Shown in pieces: positions 12,618 to 24,663 of a stretch of DNA of 64,000 nucleotides. The position numbers and the translations under genes were made by a program. Origin of the DNA: Myoxocephalus aenaeus (taxonomy: Eukaryota; Chordata; Actinopteri; Perciformes; Cottidae); the NCBI GenBank assembly GCA_038501785.1, contig JBAMJR010000031.1, positions 12,218,501 to 12,282,500 of the forward strand. Direction: 5' to 3'. Every line of letters starts with the position of its first letter. Position 1 is the stretch's first letter. The notes beneath the pieces were generated by a model. The model was not told the origin of the DNA. It did not search any database and saw nothing but the letters and a program-made list of their open reading frames with translations.

Positions 12618-15600
12618 TTATAATCCATGTCGCTTGATGTGACGCTCCAGGTCAGAGCTGTTCATTAGGTTTCGTCCACAAAACTCACAGGTAAACGGTT
12701 TCTCCTCTGCGGCTTCAGCTCCGGCAGCGACTGCGAATGCACCTGAGGAACAAGAGAAATAGGCCGGTGTCACACGCCGTTTCCCAAACCTAACTAGGTA
12801 TTATTCTGCTGTCCAATCAATCATCTAGTCTAAACAAATAAACAACAATTACCAATCAAAATTTACAAGAGGCCGAAATGAAATCTTGTTTAGGTCATTT
12901 CAGAGAAAATCTTGCCAACTAAATCTTGCCAACTAAAGAGAGAAGCGTCAAGGACTGTTGGTCAGACAAAACAAACATCTGCATACACCGAGCGATTCAT
13001 TGAGAAAATAATCAGCTGATTAACCGATAATGGAAACGACAGCGCGTTGGGGCCCTCTCATCGATGCAGGGGAATCGTAATGTATCCAGACGCACGCGTG
13101 TCAAGACGTCGCCGGAGTGCAGGCTGTTCGAATATAATTGGGTGCAGGTGTTCTATAAATTATAATAAAATAATGTATACTCAGTCATCAATTCAGTATC
13201 TTACCTTGTGGAGTACCAGCATGCTTCATGCCATCGCCCTCCTCACGTTTCAGTTTTGTGCGTCTGTTCTCATCGTCTTTCGTGACCGCCTCGTCTTCTT
13301 TGTCCCGCTTTCGCTCGAGACGATCACTCTCATCTTCCTTCTTGCAACAACCAGGCGGCTGTATTTCTTCTTTGAGATATTCATTCTCAAGTACTGGCAT
13401 TTCCCCATAAGGCTCTCTTACATCGGCACTGTTTTCCTGATTGTGCGCTTGTTCCTTTTTGCAGTTTGTGAATGAGACCCCTAAGCTTTCCTCATGGCTC
13501 ATCTTATGTTTTCCACACTTGGACGATAGAGTTAGCAGATGCCGTGCAACTGTAAAACTCCCTTGAGGCCTGCTTTTGTTTGCCTGCATCAGATTTTTCC
13601 TTGCAGAGATTGAAATTGCCGTCGTATTGACTTGATTTTGGGGGTTGTGGGACAGAGGGATGCTGCCTCTTTCGTCTAGTAATACCAGCTCACTTTTAAC
13701 ATGATCTACAACCTTTGTCTCAATGTCCTCCGTCTTAACCGCTCTATCCTGATCTGCCTTCTTATTCGTCCTGCAGATGCTGATGTCCTCAGCTTCCCCC
13801 CCATATGTTAGTGAGCTCCCGTTTGCTGCTTCCTCTTTTTGCTGCGTGACCTTCACGCCTCTGTCCTCACCATCTCCCAGTTTGGGTTTGGCTGGCAAGA
13901 ACACCAGCCCCGCCGGTTCCTGCTCACGCTTTTCTTGGACAGCAGCGGTTGGTTTTGCGTCCTCACACTGAAGGTCCAACTCGGAGCTCCTAGCGGGGAT
14001 TTCTTCCTTCTTTCCGCCCTGTCCTTGCTTCAGATATGCTTCCTTGGACTGTAGTGCAACTTCCTCCCTCGTGCTATTTTCTGCCGGGTCTTTAGTTTGT
14101 GTCTCAAGAGGAACTTCATTACAGTCAGTAACAAACTCCTTTGTTCCTACATCCTCACTGCCGTTGCTGTGGCGCTCCAAGTTAGACAACGGCTCCTCTT
14201 CCGGCGTCCTACCAACTCTCGCCTGTAGCTGATCAAGGCTGACCTGACCCACAAGCTCATGATTCCTCACAACCTGCAAAAAGAAAGAACATAAAAAAAA
14301 TGTGTATGGCTTTCTTGACACAATGGGTGCCACTATCATCAATATTAGGATATTTATTTAAATGTTTATGGGAATTAAAAGCTATGTTGTTAGCTTCTGT
14401 ACTCAACCCCATAAGCCTCAAGCCTTAAAAGGGAATAACTTATATTTTCTATAATTCATATTAACGGCTCCTGAAAATGTGAAACAAAGACGGTGTCTGT
14501 GATTCCCTCTACTTTTTTTTACTTTGAAAGTGGATACTTTCCAATTCCTTCAGACACAAAGGTTTCCCAGTGATGCAGAGAGGGGGTTTTGGTAACAAGT
14601 CCTCACCTGATGCTTATCGCTCAGGTGTGCCTCCAAGTCGCTCAGCCAAGTGCAGTCGAAGTAGCACAGCCGACACTTGTAGGGTTTGAGGTCATCGTGC
14701 TTCGCCATGTGCAAACGCAGGTTGTCGGCACTTCCGCTCGAGAAAGTGCATTTGTGACAGCGGAAGACGACGCCTTCGAGGTACCGCGACAGCTTCGGGC
14801 GCCGCACCTCTATTGGCACAACGCGCTCCTCTGAAAACAAGACGATACAAGAAGACTCAACATAACGTGACGGAGGACAATACGAGTGGACGTGAAGACC
14901 GAATCCTGACGAGCATCGACCCTACCGCGATGCAAGACGATGTGATCGATCATGCTATTCCTGTTCTTGGTCTGGTAGAGGCAGAACGGACAGCGGAGGT
15001 CTTTCTCACGAGTAGGTTCCGACTGCCGTGTACAGTGACCCGCCTTCATGTGCATTTCCAGGGTTTTCCTAAAAAAAAAAAGGCAGGAGAAATAAGTGAC
15101 AAGAGTTTGGAAACCACTTTTCTTACAAATATCCACATTTTACATTAAAACAAAGACTTATGGTGGTTGCAACTTACCTGAAAGCAGTGAAAAATTCGCA
15201 GTCCTTACACCTGAGGATCTTCTTTCCATGGCGATTTAGATAGTGTCGTCGCTGACTAGACAGGTGTTCAGTGTTGAAATTGCAGAACTCGCAGTGGAGA
15301 AGACGGTTGTCAAGTAACTTGGTGTCTTGCACGTTCGTTTCAGACTGCGCCATCAAGCTGTAGTGGTTCAACTGCCGCTGCACATCGGGGGGCTCCAAGT
15401 ACAGCGATTCTGTCGGAGCAGAATAAACCACATTGTAATCTCTACTGCAAAAAAAAAATGAGGTGCCCTAAATATACATTTTGACAGTTATGAATACATC
15501 ATGATATATAAACACAACAGGGATGACTTGCTTTCAGCAATTTCTGGTTCTTCGTCAGGTTCAGGCCAATAGTCCAACTCCTCTGGGGAATTAAAGGGCT

Positions 15601-18600
15601 CAGTGTCGGCCCTCTGATCTCTCTCCTCATCCTGGTCGTCACTCACAGCAGGATCCATCATAATGTCTGAGCATTCATTAGTGGTACAGACATGGAAGAA
15701 AAGGCAGAAGATGTAATCAATATTACAACACAAGTGCTGTGTAGTCCAATCAGTGAAGCTCATTATTAGAACATGGCCGAATTCCAACACTTTTCAGGGT
15801 TCATACACATTCTGACCAATGGATTTCCATGACCAAACATTTTGTGAAATCTCGGTGTAAACATGAAAAAGTGAGAAAATGTAATATTTAAACTAACAAT
15901 GAGAATTCCAATGCATACAGTCTACCTTAAATGACACAAATGAATGAGAGACAATAGTTTGATTAAAAGAATAAACATTTATATAGATGCCTGTATGTAT
16001 GCCTGCTTATATTTTGAGCGTCTTTCTTTTAAAAGCATATTCATTATTTCAAACTCAGCGTAGATGAACGACATAAATATAACTCATTTCAATGACTTCT
16101 CCAAAACCTTTGGGATTAAATTTTTTTCAAGGACCTTTCCAGGCCTGGAAATAACCATTTTTAAAATTCCATGACTTTTCCAGGTTTTCCATGACCGTAA
16201 GAACCCTGACTTTACAACATACAAAAACGAGCAGAGCTGGCTATTTAAGTACAATACAAAACAATGCGACATCCCAATATTTAACAACATTTAGCTGGAT
16301 GTCAGTGTTGCTGAACCATCCTGATCAGCAGAGCTGCAATAGTTTACATCTACACTCAGTTGTCATTGTATTAAGTACAGCTGTCTAAAACTAGTGAATG
16401 ACAACATCCCTGCAATAAATCCTACCTTCATGAAGGTTATAATGTTCAGCGTTTGTTGAAACAGTTTGAGAGAGGGATTGTTCAAATTAACTGTATTGGG
16501 TTATAGGAAGAGATGATTCTCATATTTAGCCAACCCTCATTGATAGAAATATGGTGGCAGTGTATACGAGTTTCCTTTAAAAACATGCGTGAAGTAGACG
16601 GTATGCATCATAGTAACATGATAACATTACCACTTTATTGAATGTTGGGTCACGGTGCGATATGTACAGGTTTCTCACCTTGATGCTCTTTCCTGAAGTG
16701 ACACCTCCAGAGGCCCATGACGGTCGTCCGATAGGAACAGAAGCTACAGAGGAACGGCTTGATCGTCCCAGCTTTGTACAGGACGTATTTGTTAATGCTG
16801 AAGAGAGAAAAGAAACAGACAGACAGATATTATCACCGTGAGCTCATCAACAATAACAATGCAGTATTAATGATACTGTGATAGTGACAATTAGCTTTGT
16901 AAAGCTATTTCAATGTATGCAAATATAGCCAACTGGAGAGCTTTCATGTATTTAAGTAGATGCCCAAGCAATTTTAAACCTTGTTTTTTACATGAACAAA
17001 TGTGTGACTTTTGTTTTGGATAGATTGCACTGTAAAGGGCAGAAGTAAGTAATAATAATAATAATGCGTAGTAGCACTTAAATGGCACGTACTGATAGCA
17101 CTTTGTAGTTTAACTTTATTGAAGAAATTGTAATTTCTTGTTGTTCTGAGTTTGTACTCATGGTTGAATGCACTTATTGTAAGTCGCTTTGGATAAAAGC
17201 GTCAGCTAAATGTAATGCTGAAGACACTAACACTAACACTAACACACACACACACACACACATTTCTTTTCACTCTAATTCCCAATTTCAAATCCCCAAA
17301 ATGTCTCCTTACTTGTGCTTTAACACTGAGATAGGTGATTTGTTCAGCTTCTTGATGGCCGCCATGGCTGCATGGCTGCGCTCATGCGACCGCAACCCCT
17401 TTAGTGACATGAACGTCCTCCGACACCGTCTGCAAGCGTGTTTATCTTCTCTCGGTTCCGGCTGCGGTTGCTCTTCGCCAGCGGGTTTCGATGGTGGCGA
17501 CAGGGGGCTTGGTGGGAGAGAGCAGGTCTGAACTGATGCCACGTTCAACTGGGCCACTTCGTCCACAGATTCTAACGGGAGAACTTCATCTTGCATGAGG
17601 AGCTGAAAAGGAAACGCAGCGTTGGTCAACAAAGCGGAGCTGAAGCATGCAGCAAAAGATCAACAGTAAATAAAGTGTAAATGCCCATAATTGGCAGAGT
17701 CAACTTACTTCGACTGATTTGTCCTTTGGCAATGCCGCCAACTCCGCAGCCTCCAGAGCCTCCGCCGCCTCCAGAGCCTCCGCAGCCTCCAGAGCCTCCG
17801 CCGCCTCCAGAGCCTCCGCCGCCTCCAGAGCCTCCGCCGCCTCCAGAGCCTCCGCCGCCTCCAGAGCCTCCGCCGCCTCCAGAGCCTCCGCCTTCTTTCT
17901 CGCAATCTCTCTGTGGCAATCCAGGTGATACCACAGCTTTCTAATTCCATTCATTTGTTTGTTGCAGTGGACACATCTGTAAAGACCTGTACTACCCTTC
18001 TTCATTCCTTTGGACAACACAGTGAAGTCCAAGATGCAGTCGGAGCTGTGGAAAGCACTATAGTGGGCGACAAGCAGCTGGGATGAGTCAAAGATCAACT
18101 CTGGACACTTCTTACATTTGATGGCTGGTACTTCCTCAGACTGAGATTCAGCTTCAGGCAGTTTAATGGCCCTTTTGCGTTTGTTATACTTCTGTAGCAG
18201 CTTGTGTGTCGTATGTGCATCCAGTTTGTGAGTCTTTTTGTAGTGAGATAGCAGGTATCGTCGATAGAATCCCTTATAGGAGCACATGTGGCACTTATAC
18301 AGCGTTAACTTGTTCTGCAGGGACAGTTTGTTCGATTGACACGTCTCAGCAGGGCTCTGAGGACAGAGGTCATGTTCTGTTGAGCTCAGCGCTGGTGTCT
18401 TGGTTTTTAAAACCTGCTCTGGTGCTGAGCCCTGAGAGCAGAGTTCAGGTGGTTTTTCAGTTTCAATCTCAGCCGAATGTTCAGGAGCTGCTGGCAGCGC
18501 CTCAGGGTGGGCCCTCGCACAGTGGCCTTTCAGTTTCTTCAGCGATGCATAAATCAGTGGACACATTTGACAAATGTACCCTCTTTCATTCGCACCTTTT

Positions 18601-21600
18601 CCAATCGGACACCCGACCAAGTTGGTTCCAAGTATTTCCTCCGTTTGAAGCCCATCCGCCCTGGCAACGATGTCTGGATGCTTCATTTGGCAGTGGGTGA
18701 GTGTGCCATGGTAGCTTGTATTCACATAGGGACAACTTGGACACCTGTAGACTAACAATGTTTTGCTTTTCTCCGTCGTCGTGCTGGTTTCACAAGCCTC
18801 TCGAGGGTTTTCCGGTTGCTGAGTTAACGGCCAGTCGTGAGATGTTGTTGGTTGCGTCTCCTGGTCCCGCTTGTATACCGGTGCATAGTATTTTAAGAAG
18901 CTGTCCCTTCCATGTTTCTTAACATAATGGCTTCCAAGTCGTATTTTCGAGAAATAGAAACTGGAACACAAGACGCATTTGTACGTGCAATCCTGAGCCT
19001 TAGAAGCGGATGCCGCCTTGTGGTGAACGCGCACGTGTCGGTCGAGACCAATTTTTGTGCTGCAACTATAAATGCAGAACTGGCATTTGATCACTGCATA
19101 GATTTTCTTACGTAAAAAGGAAGCCTGTGAGAATGATCCCCGATTGCTTAGAGTCTGATATTGTTTTCTCTTACCCACGGGTAACTGTTCGGCGGCTGGT
19201 TCGGGGGCTGGTTCCGGCGCACTCGGCACCGTGATTGCCACAGTCCGAGTATGGTCCTTCTCACAGTGCTTGTTCAGTTTCTCTTGCGTCGTACAGATCT
19301 GTGGGCAGGTCTCACACATGTAGCCACTAAGTTTCAGATAGCCAGGACCTTTTCTCTTCAAACAGTCACCCCAGTTGGATACTTGCGCTTCAACCACGGA
19401 AAGAACGTCCGCCCTGGATTCGAGGGCATGGTGCTTCATATGGCAGTGACTGAGAACTCCTTGATGACTGGTATTCACGTAGGCACAATGTGAACACTTG
19501 AAGACCTGCGTGCGAGTTTGGATTTTCTCTTCATATAGTTCTGAATTTTCATATTCTGCTTCATGGTGTTTCATTCCGCAGTGAGTGTTGAGACCGTGCT
19601 GGGTGTTAAATGTTGCAGGGCAGTAAGGGCACGCAAGACTTTTGGAAGACTCTGCTGCTTCAAATTCAAGAGGCATTTGGTAAGATTCGAATGCCTCGGG
19701 CACAACATTGCTGTCTTCCACCAGCCTGTTTGCACTCGGCCTCTTGCTGTTGACGACACCCAGGACCGAGCCGTCTTCTTTCACGGACCACGGGTGAACC
19801 GCGCGGTAGTGGCTTGTGATGCCGGAAACCGAGCTGCATTTAAATGAGCACGCTCTGCAGGAATAGGTCTTGGTTTCACTTTGTCCCGATGGCGAGCTGC
19901 CATTGGTGCCGTCGCTGTCACCGGTGTACTTTATTTGAGGTTTTTTCCTCGTGGGAGGAAGTGCATCGGGACCGACATACAACCGGCTACTCACGTACTC
20001 GAGGCTCGGGCTTCGTCGTGGGTGATGCTCCTGGTAGTGCTCATAGACCACTGCTGCTCTTTCGTGAGAGAAAACGCACACATCACAGTGATACCCCGTC
20101 TGTAAAGTTCCTTGTTTGAAACACACTCTTAAGACATCTGGGATTGAGCGATTTGCTCGGTGGATTTTCCATATATGCCTCTTCAAAACATACACATATT
20201 GAGTGCTGTATGGGCATCTATAGCAATGAAGGGTCCTCTGTGGTTGTGAGGCGGTCATTGGGGAGGGTGCTGAAGCTGGGAGTAATTTGCCAAGCATCTT
20301 TATTTTTCTCTTTTTATTTCCTTTCCCCCCTATGGATGCGGGAGTGACGTCTTGGTTTGCAGTTTCTGAGTGTAGCGTCTCTGTCTTTTCACGAACCAAA
20401 GAGGTATACAGAAGGACTTGTTCGGCCCGTCACCACGAATCCGCGATGTTTTTTGATGTAATGCCGCACTACATAGTCCACCGTATTCTGTCTGTAGTTG
20501 CAGAAGTGGCAGAAAAAGGCATCTTCATCGCCCTCATTTATATAAGGAAGTGGAAGATGCGTAGAAAAGGAGAACTCCTTTCCTTGAGATTTCGATTCTT
20601 TTATTTGATCACGCATCATAGCTGTATGTTCAATAATGCATTCCCTCCTGTAAAGGAATCTTCTGTGAATCCTGTTTTGATGGTTTGCTATACCTTTTAG
20701 AGATGGATTTCCATAGTTGCACTTTTGACAGTAAAACATGTTTTCGGCACATGCGTACTCATTACCTTCCGTCACAGAAGCGTCTGCTGCATCGTCCTCC
20801 TCACGTGAAACTTCTTCACGATGTACCTCAACTTGTTTACTAGTTTTAGAACCAGAAGATGTGTTTTTTGCTGAGGCCTTAGCTTCACTTTGAAGTTTCT
20901 TTTTCTGCACCTGAGCACTATAACACAAGATCTCTTCCATACACGTTAGCGCATGCAGAGAATGTTTTGCATTATGATGACTGAGAACGCTTTTGATATT
21001 GGTACTTGAATACTTGCAAAACTGGCAGAAAAACAATTCACCTGGTGAATGGCAGGATAAACTGCCCTTTTCTTTAGATTTCCCCCGAATGCGTTTGTTG
21101 GGCAACTCCTTGCATTTACCTTCGTCTTCAGTAGTTTCCGCTTTCTTGGTTTTGGAAGCTTCTGATGTGCGCTTAGGCTGCGACTGGTCCGCTTGGCTTT
21201 CCGTGTTCTGAGAAGAATCTAAGACATTCGTTTGAGGTGCAGATTCTTCTGTTATTGGCACAGAGTTCGGAGACTTGTCTGGCGTGATCGGCGGTGTCGT
21301 GTGCGATGTGACACAGGTCGACTGTTTGATTTGGTCTATTGTGATTTCTTGACCTTGGTGGCATTTTTGGTAGTGGACATGCATAACAACAACTGACTTA
21401 TGACTAAACTTGCAGTTGTTGCAGTAGTACAAGACCACATTTGCTTGTGTGGAGGTGGGACGTTGGGCTGAGGGTGCCATTTTGTCTTCCTTGCATGGCG
21501 AACAGGCACTTTCAGGAGAAATCCCTGCTGGTCTTTCTGGACTCTGTGGCTTTTCACATATATTTGACTGAGTCGATCCCTCTTGGCCTTCAGTCACCAG

Positions 21601-23083
21601 ATATTTGCAGTACAGCAAGGAATTATCCACTCCATGTGCTGGGTGACTTTCCTTGAAATGTTTTTTCAATGCCTTCAACTCGTTTGTGGTAAACACACAC
21701 AAAAAACATTTGAAAACCAAACTGAGATCACGCGAGTGGCTCGTGAATATGTTTGGGGCCTTTGGGTGGTTTTCATTGACGTGTTTCTTGAGGCCATTAA
21801 CACCTACAAACTCAACTGGACACTGCAGGCAACGAAAGGTAGCGCTCCTATCGCTTGGATCCTGAATGTAAGCAGCGTTATATCTCACATAAGGGTGATC
21901 GTTCTGATAATGGGTGGATGCACACGCAAGGCTCGAATCACTGTAAACACAGTGCTTACAATAATACACCGGTGACCTTTCTGAGTCGCCGTTGACGAGA
22001 CAAAGCTTCTTTTCCCCTTCGTCTTCGCTAATGTCAAATGGAAACTCTGTGTTGCTTGACGATTGTTGTTCGGTTGCGCGTTCTTCCTGTGGGGGCTTTG
22101 TCTGTTCTTTGTATGCCTTTGCTTTTTTAGCAGGGGGACATTTGGGGATTTCACCGTTTGTCCTCTTGCCACCGTTGTCAGAAACCGTTTCTCTGGACTG
22201 TTCCTTGGGTTTTAGTGCACTCGGCTCAGTAAGCTGGTCATTTTGCAAAAAACGGTGAGAAACACCAGCGATATCAATCATGGACTTTGCAGTGACTTTA
22301 AACACACCACTACTGTTTGGGCTGGAGCTTGAGGGAGATTCTTTCAAAATGATGGTTCCTTTGGTGCCGTCGAGAAGATTTGGGCTTTCAGCAGAGTTCC
22401 CTGGGGGTTTCCCCTTTGATCCAGATGATACCGCAAAGTACTGGTCAATGGTTTTCAGTGGCCGCTTGTATGTCTTAAGATCCTTTGATGAGTTAAGCGT
22501 GCATAAAGATTTTGAGGTAGAGATCACCGAAAAAACTGAGGAAATCTCTTTTGCTCCTGCAGCTTCACTGTCCTGGTTTTCCGACATGACAATTGTGCTA
22601 GTCTCCGGGTTTTCAGAAATGGTTAGATTTCCCAGAACATCTTCTGATGTCTTGTGACATTGTCTCTCGTGTTCATTTAAAATGTCCCGACTATACGCTT
22701 TAAAATCACAGAGCTGGCATTCAAAATCATCTTCTGCACTGTTGCTATTGCGGTCAGTGTTGGCTTTGTTATTCTCAGGGTATTTTAACCCAGCCTCTCT
22801 GAGAGCAGCATCTACATCACAGCGGTGCACCTGGTTGAGATGTTCAAAAAGGTAAACCTTGGACTTGAAGAGGAGTATACAACGATTACAGTGGAAAGAC
22901 TTCTTTGGGGATTCTTGAGTGAAAACCTGATTCTGTTTACTGTAGCCAGAGGGGGGAACGTTCAGCGAATCTAAAAAGGGGTAAATAAAAGATGATGTTG
23001 AATACTCAACTTAATTGCATGAACTACATGGACACAACAATGTCAAAAAATTGACATATATATATATATATACCTTCTTGCAT
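12618..23083 (-). CDS. znf462: ZNF462-like multi-C2H2 zinc-finger protein (frameshifted in this sequence)
   Basis: Probable nuclear DNA-binding/chromatin regulator of the ZNF462 type. Coding exons: 23083-23074, 22970-17709, 17602-17313, 16797-16679, 15666-15532, 15439-15178, 15068-14926, 14830-14607, 14273-13205 and 12742-12618. The giant second coding exon of 5,262 bases matches the single huge exon of vertebrate ZNF462. Once one surplus base is discounted, all phases close at 2,545 codons, near the human length. Diagnostic stretches include CSFCSYRTTVMGLWRCHFRK (16.7 kb), RQLNHYSLMAQ (15.3 kb), RCPFCLYQTKN (15.0 kb) and a last finger CEFCGRNLMN ending ERHIKRHGL. Many fingers have the C-x2-C...H-x3-5-H form with Lys-His-rich C-terminal arms. 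Start MQEDSLNVPP is the first in-frame Met; upstream sequence looks untranslated. Oddities: a one-base frameshift near 20426, a GC donor after 15532, and an ALEAAE minisatellite near the end of the giant exon. It could be a diverged paralogue of canonical znf462 rather than the orthologue. Confidence 0.8.
15795..16208. mobile_element. hAT-like MITE in the ZNF462-like gene
   Basis: Starts cagggttcatac and ends gtaagaaccctg, so the termini are inverted (CAGGGTTC/GAACCCTG). The pair of subterminal motifs ttccatgacc and ttttccaggttttccatgac is typical of short non-autonomous hAT elements in fish. It is 414 bp long, AT-rich and has no transposase. I could not find a clean 8-bp target duplication. 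It lies in the intron between 16679 and 15666. Confidence 0.55.
17150..17265 (+). repeat. dispersed fish repeat tail plus (CA)n microsatellite
   Basis: The segment gcacttattgtaagtcgctt followed by ggataaaagcgtcagctaaa is a 3'-end motif shared by many fish retroelements. It is followed by (AACACT)n and (CA)n at about 17226-17262. Located in a ZNF462-like intron. Confidence 0.6.
17740..17898 (-). repeat. in-frame 18-bp coding minisatellite (ALEAAE repeats)
   Basis: About eight tandem copies of an 18-bp unit (plus strand gcctccgccgcctccaga) inside the giant zinc-finger exon. On the coding strand each unit gives six residues, ALEAAE, an alanine/glutamate-rich helix-former. It sits just after the finger ending WYHLDCHREIARKKAE and before the exon's donor. 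The unit length is a multiple of three, so copy-number change would keep the frame. Confidence 0.9.
20389..20432 (-). other. frameshift site in the ZNF462-like giant exon
   Basis: The upstream frame, ending ...IKKHRGFVVTG, runs into TGA at 20389. The downstream frame, beginning EQVLLYTSLVREKTE, is open only from 20429. The two overlap by about 40 bases. Dropping one base from the ggcc/gggcc run at 20424-20428 gives one continuous frame and also restores correct phase for every later exon. This could be a sequencing/assembly error, a real null allele or an early pseudogene. No other disabling change was seen in this 5.2 kb exon. Confidence 0.8.
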
Positions 23084-24663
23084 CTTGTATTCCTCTCTAG
23101 ACACAGAGCCATATAAAGACACCGCTGTGATACACCTACAGGATTGAAAGTATACATTATTGCATAGCTCAAACTACAAAATCAGCAACATAAATTGGAT
23201 TACTAGCGTTACTGTTAAAGTGCACTACTGAGGAATTCCAAGGAGATTTAAAAATGACAACAAGACATTGACAAGAGATATATTGCACTTCATGAGTATT
23301 AAAAGGAAGATCAATTGAAGAGCAGTACAACAATGGCACCCGAAACAACTTCGGACCTCAGTGAGGTCGAGTGAGGTATGTTCAACAGGAAGGGAACGTT
23401 AAGATAGTCCAGCCCTTTACAGACAAAACTGGCACGAACTCTTTCAACAAAACAATATAAAGACAAAGTGGACACATATAACTTACACAAATACTCAGTG
23501 CACACGAAGAATGTACTCACGCGTAGAGATAAACATCGGATGAGGCTTATAATACAATATTTTCAATAGCTGATGTTGGGAACGTGAAGAAACCACAACC
23601 CTCCGCCATTTTTTCCCGCGAGTACTCTGGTTTGTGCCGCTTCCGCTCCACCAGCGAACCATCAATGTATTTTACATCATTTCCGTCAAAAGTCATTTAA
23701 CCTTCAAAATAAAATTGGTGAGAGGCGCACCAAAAGTGCCCTAATTTCACTTTATGCGCGACAGAATACACGTAACCGATGAAACGTGAATCAATTACAC
23801 ATTAACATACATTTGCAATACATTTGAAAACGTTTCCCTTCCATCAACACATGATATTTTCCTGCTTTTTAAAAAGGGTTCAAGAAAAACCCAGATCATT
23901 CATAAAAAAAAAAAAAAAACAGCCCGTACTATAATTGTGAAATCGGAGAAAAATTTGACCGGAAGTACCTGGATTCGAGACATGCCAGCCTAACACCAAA
24001 TGTAGCCCTGTCCCTTGAACAATCCTATTTATTTGTGGTATAAACGTCTGTCTAAAAAAATGTCATAGTATTACAGGCAACATCATTTACTCCCCTCGTC
24101 CGCCATTATTGCTACTTTGCAATAACAGCCCAGACAAACTTCAATAAAATCTAAACATTTATACAATATTGTTTTACCTTTTAGCCCACCTATTTGACCA
24201 TATGAATACGGACCCATGTGAATGTAACACCATGCATGGCAGTGAACAAAGATCTGATTAACGTTAGCTGTCCTCCAAGCTGCTTTTTGAACAAGCACCT
24301 TGTGAATGTGAGATGGTATGGATATCTTGGCTCAACTTTTTGGGCTATCAAAAGAAAGGTATTCATATTTATTTTTGCCTTGTTTGTACATTTTTCAAAG
24401 TTGATCTGTGACGCTCTCAGCCGGAAGATGTCGCTGTAAACTCTCCTCCTCGCTCACAACGTAAACATCAGCTGTTCCAATGAGGCTCAACGACAGCTAG
24501 CCGCTAGCAAACAAGTTGCTGAGAACCGGATAGCCAACAAACTGTTGCGGTAGTTGGATATAAGCTATTTATGGCGCCGACGTTACGGAGGGCGGGGATC
24601 TGACAACACGTGGAAGGTCGAGTGAACATGCGGATATGTGACTGCACTTAGGAAAACGTGAAA
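23084..24663. promoter_or_regulatory. divergent promoter region of ZNF462-like and SECISBP2
   Basis: Head-to-head spacer of 1.58 kb. The ZNF462-like 5' UTR exon probably includes 23137-23084, ending just before its ATG, with an acceptor at the right edge. Further non-coding exon(s) and the start site lie toward 23540-23650, where the sequence turns GC-rich. SECISBP2 transcription should start near 24420-24600. Short upstream ATGs followed quickly by stops occur at 24428 and 24480, possible uORFs if transcribed. An (AT)n run is at 23055-23072. Confidence 0.5.
23602..23613 (-). promoter_or_regulatory. candidate YY1 site
   Basis: tccgccattttt on the plus strand, i.e. AAAAATGGCGGA on the minus strand. 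This matches the YY1 core AAnATGGCGG, common just downstream of vertebrate start sites, and is oriented with the ZNF462-like gene. Motif match only. Confidence 0.35.

Noticed and set aside
15787..16216. 8-bp target duplication around the MITE at 15795
   Set aside because: Flanks acactttt and actttaca do not match well enough to claim one.
13047..22657. Many plus-strand frames opposite the zinc-finger exons, and the Pro-rich frame at 17681-17944
   Set aside because: They are shadows of the real minus-strand coding exons and carry no domain features.
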